Assembly (NCBI GenBank): GCA_001051155.2
Contig: JYIP02000007.1
Coordinates: 2,172,342-2,236,341, forward strand
Source of the DNA: Chrysoporthe austroafricana
Taxonomy: Eukaryota; Ascomycota; Sordariomycetes; Diaporthales; Cryphonectriaceae
Length of the DNA: 64,000 bases
Direction: 5' to 3'
The translations under genes and the position numbers were made by a program. Of this stretch, positions 60,082 through 64,000 are shown piece by piece. Under the pieces are notes generated by a model. The model had not been told where the DNA came from. It saw only the letters and a list, made by a program, of their open reading frames with translations, and ran no database searches. How positions within the stretch are numbered: position 1 is the stretch's first letter; each line of letters opens with the position of its first letter.

Positions 60082-63000
60082 ATGTTCAACCTCTCGAGCT
60101 TCGTCCAGAAGGCCCAGCAGCTGCTGGACCCCATGCAGGGCCTGAACCTGTCCGACTCGGACCGCAACCCCTCCAAGGCCACCCTCTTCCAGAACCAGTT
60201 CCGGCTCCCCTCCTCCCAGCATCCCTTGTACGAGATCAATGCCGAGCTCACCATCCCGCCGTCCAACGCCACGCAGGGCGGCAAGAACGATGCCGGCTAC
60301 CACTACGCCGGCAAGCTGCACCTCTCCGAGGCCTACATGTGCTTCTCCACCACACCCTCGAGCTTCATGTCGTCAGCCAGCAGCTCGACCTCCATGGTGT
60401 ACACCGGACAGACACACGGCGGCGGTCCGAGCGGCAACGGCTTCACCTTCCCGCTCTGCTCTATCCGGAGGGTAGAGCGGTTGCACAGCCAGAATTTCCA
60501 GGTAAGAGCCCCCGACCAAGGACGTCCAGCTGGTAGTGTGTGCCGTGGCGCTGACGCTTGGTGCTGACGCTTGGTGCAGTTCGCCCTAGCCATCACGACA
60601 TGGAACGGCCTGACCCAGAATACCGGAAAAGACAAGGACAAAGACCCCCCGAAGGACAACAAGGATATCAGGGAGCAGCGCATCACCATCACCCTCGCCG
60701 GCACCCGCCAGGCGTGCGAGCGGTTCTGCGACGGCCTGAAGAAGGGGCTCCGCGCCGGCGTCGGCAATGTCGGGAAGCTGAAGAAGGTCATCGCTGAATG
60801 CTACTCCGAGTATCTCCTGCGCGCAGAGGACCAGAAAGAGAAGACCCCGCCGGACGCCGGGCTCGGCATGGTGTTCCGGTACCCAGGGGATCCGAAGAAG
60901 CTTCGAGATAGGGCCAAGATGCGCCTCTGGGCCGAATACCTGCGGGACAACGGCAGAAATATGAACTTGATCCGACAGCCCACCTTCCACAAGCTGATCC
61001 GGGTGGGTCTACCAAACAGGCTCAGGGGCGAGATATGGGAGCTGACATCCGGCTCGCTGTACCTGCGCCTCGAGAACCCGACACTGTACAGCGACACTCT
61101 GAACCAATACCAGGGGCAGGAGTCTCTCGCTATTGACGAGATCGAGAAGGATCTCAACCGGAGTCTTCCCGAATATCCTGGTTTCCAGAGTGAAGAGGGC
61201 ATTGGCCGTCTACGTCGCGTTCTCACGGCTTACAGCTGGGTGAATGCTGACGTCGGCTACTGCCAGGCCATGAACATCGTTGTGGCGGCGCTGCTGATCT
61301 ACATGTCCGAAACGCAAGCATTCTTCCTGCTCTCGGCCCTGTGCGACCGCTTGGTTCCCGGCTACTACTCAACAACCATGTACGGGACCCTGTTGGATCA
61401 AAAGGTCTTCGAGGGTCTGGTCGAGAAGACCATGCCGGTCTTGTGGGAACATCTGGTCAAGAGCGACGTCCAGCTGTCCGTGGTCTCTCTCCCATGGTTC
61501 CTCTCGCTTTACATCAACTCGATGCCGCTGGTCTTTGCGTTTCGGGTCCTCGACGTCTTCTTTGTGGAGGGCCCGAAGGTGCTCTTCCAAGTCGGCTTGG
61601 CGATACTACGGATCAATGGTGAGGAGCTTTTGGACTCAACGGACGATGGCGCTTTCATTTCGGTTCTGAAGTCATACTTCTCGCGGCTGGATGAGTCGGC
61701 ACATCCCAAGTCGGAGAACCCCAAACTGCGGGCTGTGACACGGTTCCAGGAGCTCATGGTGGTGGCCTTCAAGGAGTTCTCACAAGTCACACATAGCACC
61801 ATCACCGACCTACGGCTCAAGAACAAGGATGCGGTCCTCAATAACATTGAGAACTTCGCCAAGAGGACGGCGATCCGGAACCTGGGCCCCGACGCCAAGA
61901 TCATGAGCACGGAGGAGCTGGGTGCGCTATACGACAGGTTCTTTGGCGTGTTGTACGAACGACAGCAGCGCAACCACCTCTTACAGCAGGAGCAACAGCG
62001 CAGGGCCAAGACGGGCCGGCCAAGACTGGGAGACAACCAGCCGGAGGAGAAGGTCGAGAAGGGCAGAGCAGGGCTTGGGGCTCCGAGCACCTCCGAGATG
62101 GACTATGACGCGTTCCGCGAATTTCTGGCTGGCATGTCGAAGTGGGCAGTCTCTGATTCGCCGACGACTCCACGCCGAAATACATTCTCGGAGAAAGATA
62201 GGCAGGCTTATTTCAACAGCATGAGAAAGGCAGATGTGTACACTGGGCCGTGGGGCGATGGACCCGAGCCGGCGGACCACGAGTTTCTACAGCGGCTGTT
62301 CAAGCACTGGGACCAAGGAGGCAAGGGTCAGATCACACTACAGAACGTCGTCTCGGGAATGGCGGGGATCAAAGGCAAGCGGGACATCATGGGCACGATC
62401 ACCTACTTCTTCGAACTGTACGACGACGATGGGGATGGCAAAGTCGACCGCGAGGGTATTCTCCGCATATCAGAAGCGTTGCTGTTCCTCTCCCGCCGGG
62501 GCTTGGAGGGCACCCTCAGTCCCTCAGCTTCGCATTTGGGGCTCAATGGGTTCCAGGATCCCAACGGAGCTTTGAACAGCCCGGATGGCGCGATGCAGGG
62601 GGCATCTGTTAACGAGAGATTCCTCAGTAGTATCAGCGCCTTTATCCAGCGGTGTTTTGAGTATGCGGATCCCGATCATCCCAACAATAAAGGTACAGAT
62701 ACAGAAGTGGGCGCCGAGACGACTGAGGAGCCTGTTGACAACAGTGCCTTCACGATTGGGGATGAGGACGATGAGGAGGATCTTCTAGAGCTTGAGGATC
62801 CACCAGAAGAGGACGGCCCCGGGAAGAAGCCCAAGAAGTCGAACATTCCGCCAGCGATCAACGTTATCAACCCCAACAATACCGAGGGCCAACGCAGAGT
62901 CTCTAAGGCACAGTCCGAAGCCGCCAATGTGGCTCTCGATCCCTCCAATCCTCTTCACATGACTCTTCCCACATTCCGGATGGTTGTACTGGCCGACGAG

Positions 63001-63588
63001 CTTCTCGAGCAGTTCTTTGAGTCGAGCTTCCCTGCCTCCTTCCACATCATCGAGGGCCTGGCCGTACCCAGCACTCCGTCATCAAATCTGACGACCTTCT
63101 CAAGCCTTGGTCAGTCTGCAGGACGTGCTGCAGCGGCAGCCATTGGCGGTCCATCAGCTGCAGTGGGAGGCCAGCGTGGCCTGAGGGGCGTATTGGATGG
63201 TATAGTGACAGATGGCATGCGCGTGGCGGCAGAGGTCAGGAGGCGGATGGAGGAAGCCCAGAGGGAGCTAGAAAAGAACGCCGTTCCCGGACAGAGACAC
63301 TCGGCTGAAGATGAAGACGATGATGAGGATGGCGACGTGGACATCCACCAGCTCACCCGCACATCGAGCAAGAAGGACGCAGATGGCAGGAGCGTGCGCA
63401 GCGTCAGGATTGAAGACCGGATGCTGCTCGAGGGTGCGGACGCCGAGGCCGGAGGCAACGGGCAAGGCAAGGCTGAGGGCGAGGCCGGTGCCAGCTCTGC
63501 AGACAAACTGGATGCTGAAGCTCGACGAAGGAGCGTAGTCGAGAGCGAGGTGGCCTCCGCGGCGAGAACGGTAGAGTTTGAAGGTTGA
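60082..63588 (+). CDS. gyp2: GRAM-TBC-EF-hand Rab GTPase-activating protein (Gyp2-like)
   Basis: Speeds GTP hydrolysis by Rab/Ypt GTPases in membrane traffic. Domain order matches yeast Gyp2 (Mdr1) and animal TBC1D8/9. Exons 60082-60501 and 60580-63588 join to 1142 residues. The N-terminal GRAM region (about 40-160) has YAGKLHLSEAYMCFS and SIRRVERL. The TBC domain starts at about 282 (GLPNRLRGEIWELTSG) and carries both catalytic fingers: IEKDLNR (D331, R334) and YCQ (Q369). SLPWFLSLYINSMP and FRVLDVFFVEGPKVLFQVGLAIL follow. An EF-hand-like loop lies near 754-766 (DDDGDGKVDREG), with Gly where position 12 is normally Glu, so calcium binding may be weak. The C-terminus holds acidic runs and a helical MRVAAEVRRRMEEAQRELEK segment. 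A full-length, active GAP is expected. Confidence 0.93.
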
Positions 63589-64000
63589 AATTGAGGGTTA
63601 TGCCGAGGTATTCTGTATTTTCCCCCCCTCAGCGATGGCACTATGGCTGGGCGGACTAGAGAGAAAGAGAGAGCATGGTTTGTATTGGGTCACTGAATTT
63701 ATCATGGCATCTCGTTTCCCCCATCGCGTTCGTTTCCCTGTTTCAACCGGCATGGGCTGGGTGAGCGTTGTCTAGAAGGTAGAGGTCACAGAACAAGCAT
63801 AGCAGAACGAGACATTCAGGCTCAGCGCCGGCATCCATGACCTGCCGACGTGACTCCAGCACACTTGTTCCACACGGTAACAGTTAGGTTACCGTCGGTG
63901 CCGACACAGTCATGATGGTCGCTGCGGAGAGGGCGGCTTGTGGTAAGAAGGGAAGTCAACGTCGACCTCGTCGTGAGGCGCCCTTGAGAGGCTGAAGATG
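63589..64000. other. 3' region of the Rab-GAP gene, nothing else seen
   Basis: Holds the 3' untranslated region of the GAP and further non-coding DNA to the window edge. A short inverted repeat (cggtaaca gttaggt taccg, around 63876-63896) may form a small hairpin. Confidence 0.45.

Overview
This window reads as nuclear DNA of a filamentous ascomycete, most likely a Sordariomycete. Genes carry short GT..AG introns (about 50-150 bp), coding is GC-rich at third positions, and the protein set is typical of moulds: a FlbC-like C2H2 regulator, NIMA kinase, an annexin C4-type protein, a secreted BBE-type flavoprotein, CK1, a PKA catalytic subunit and a GRAM-TBC Rab-GAP. There is no operon logic, and no rRNA, tRNA or CRISPR was seen. 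Exon joins were worked out by eye from splice sites and reading phase; nearly every model closes to a whole number of codons.

Layout. 1-3.2 kb: no supported gene. 3.2-4.2 kb (-): C2H2 factor resembling FlbC. 4.2-17.3 kb: about 13 kb with no gene I can support, only chance open frames and small tandem repeats. 17.4-19.6 kb (-): NIMA kinase, divergent across about 600 bp from an ankyrin-BTB protein (20.2-22.3 kb, +). 22.3-26.8 kb: an AT-rich block with a 59-bp tandem duplication and a broken RRM remnant, looking like RIP-decayed sequence. 26.9-28.7 kb (-): Gpi2/PIG-C of the GPI-anchor pathway. 31.4-32.2 kb (+): orphan secretory/membrane protein. 33.6-33.9 kb (+): possible tiny membrane protein. 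34.2-34.9 kb (-): VWA-like orphan. 38.4-40.5 kb (+): annexin C4-type protein. 41.2-43.3 kb (-): secreted FAD-linked oxidoreductase. 44.3-45.1 kb (+): kinase-like pseudogene whose stops fit C-to-T decay. 49.2-50.5 kb (+): casein kinase I with a long leader. 52.8-54.9 kb (+): tail-anchored inositol-polyphosphate 5-phosphatase like yeast Inp54. 56.0-57.4 kb (-): PKA catalytic subunit, second type. 60.1-63.6 kb (+): Gyp2-like Rab-GAP.

The last 15 kb groups four signalling and membrane-traffic genes (CK1, phosphoinositide phosphatase, PKA, Rab-GAP). Their proximity is probably ordinary gene order and not a functional cluster. The most unusual material is the two decayed gene relics, the lineage-specific orphans at 31 and 34 kb, the very long non-coding stretch before the FlbC-like gene, and a few splice-site choices that could change protein ends. 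I did not find a clear new multi-gene system.
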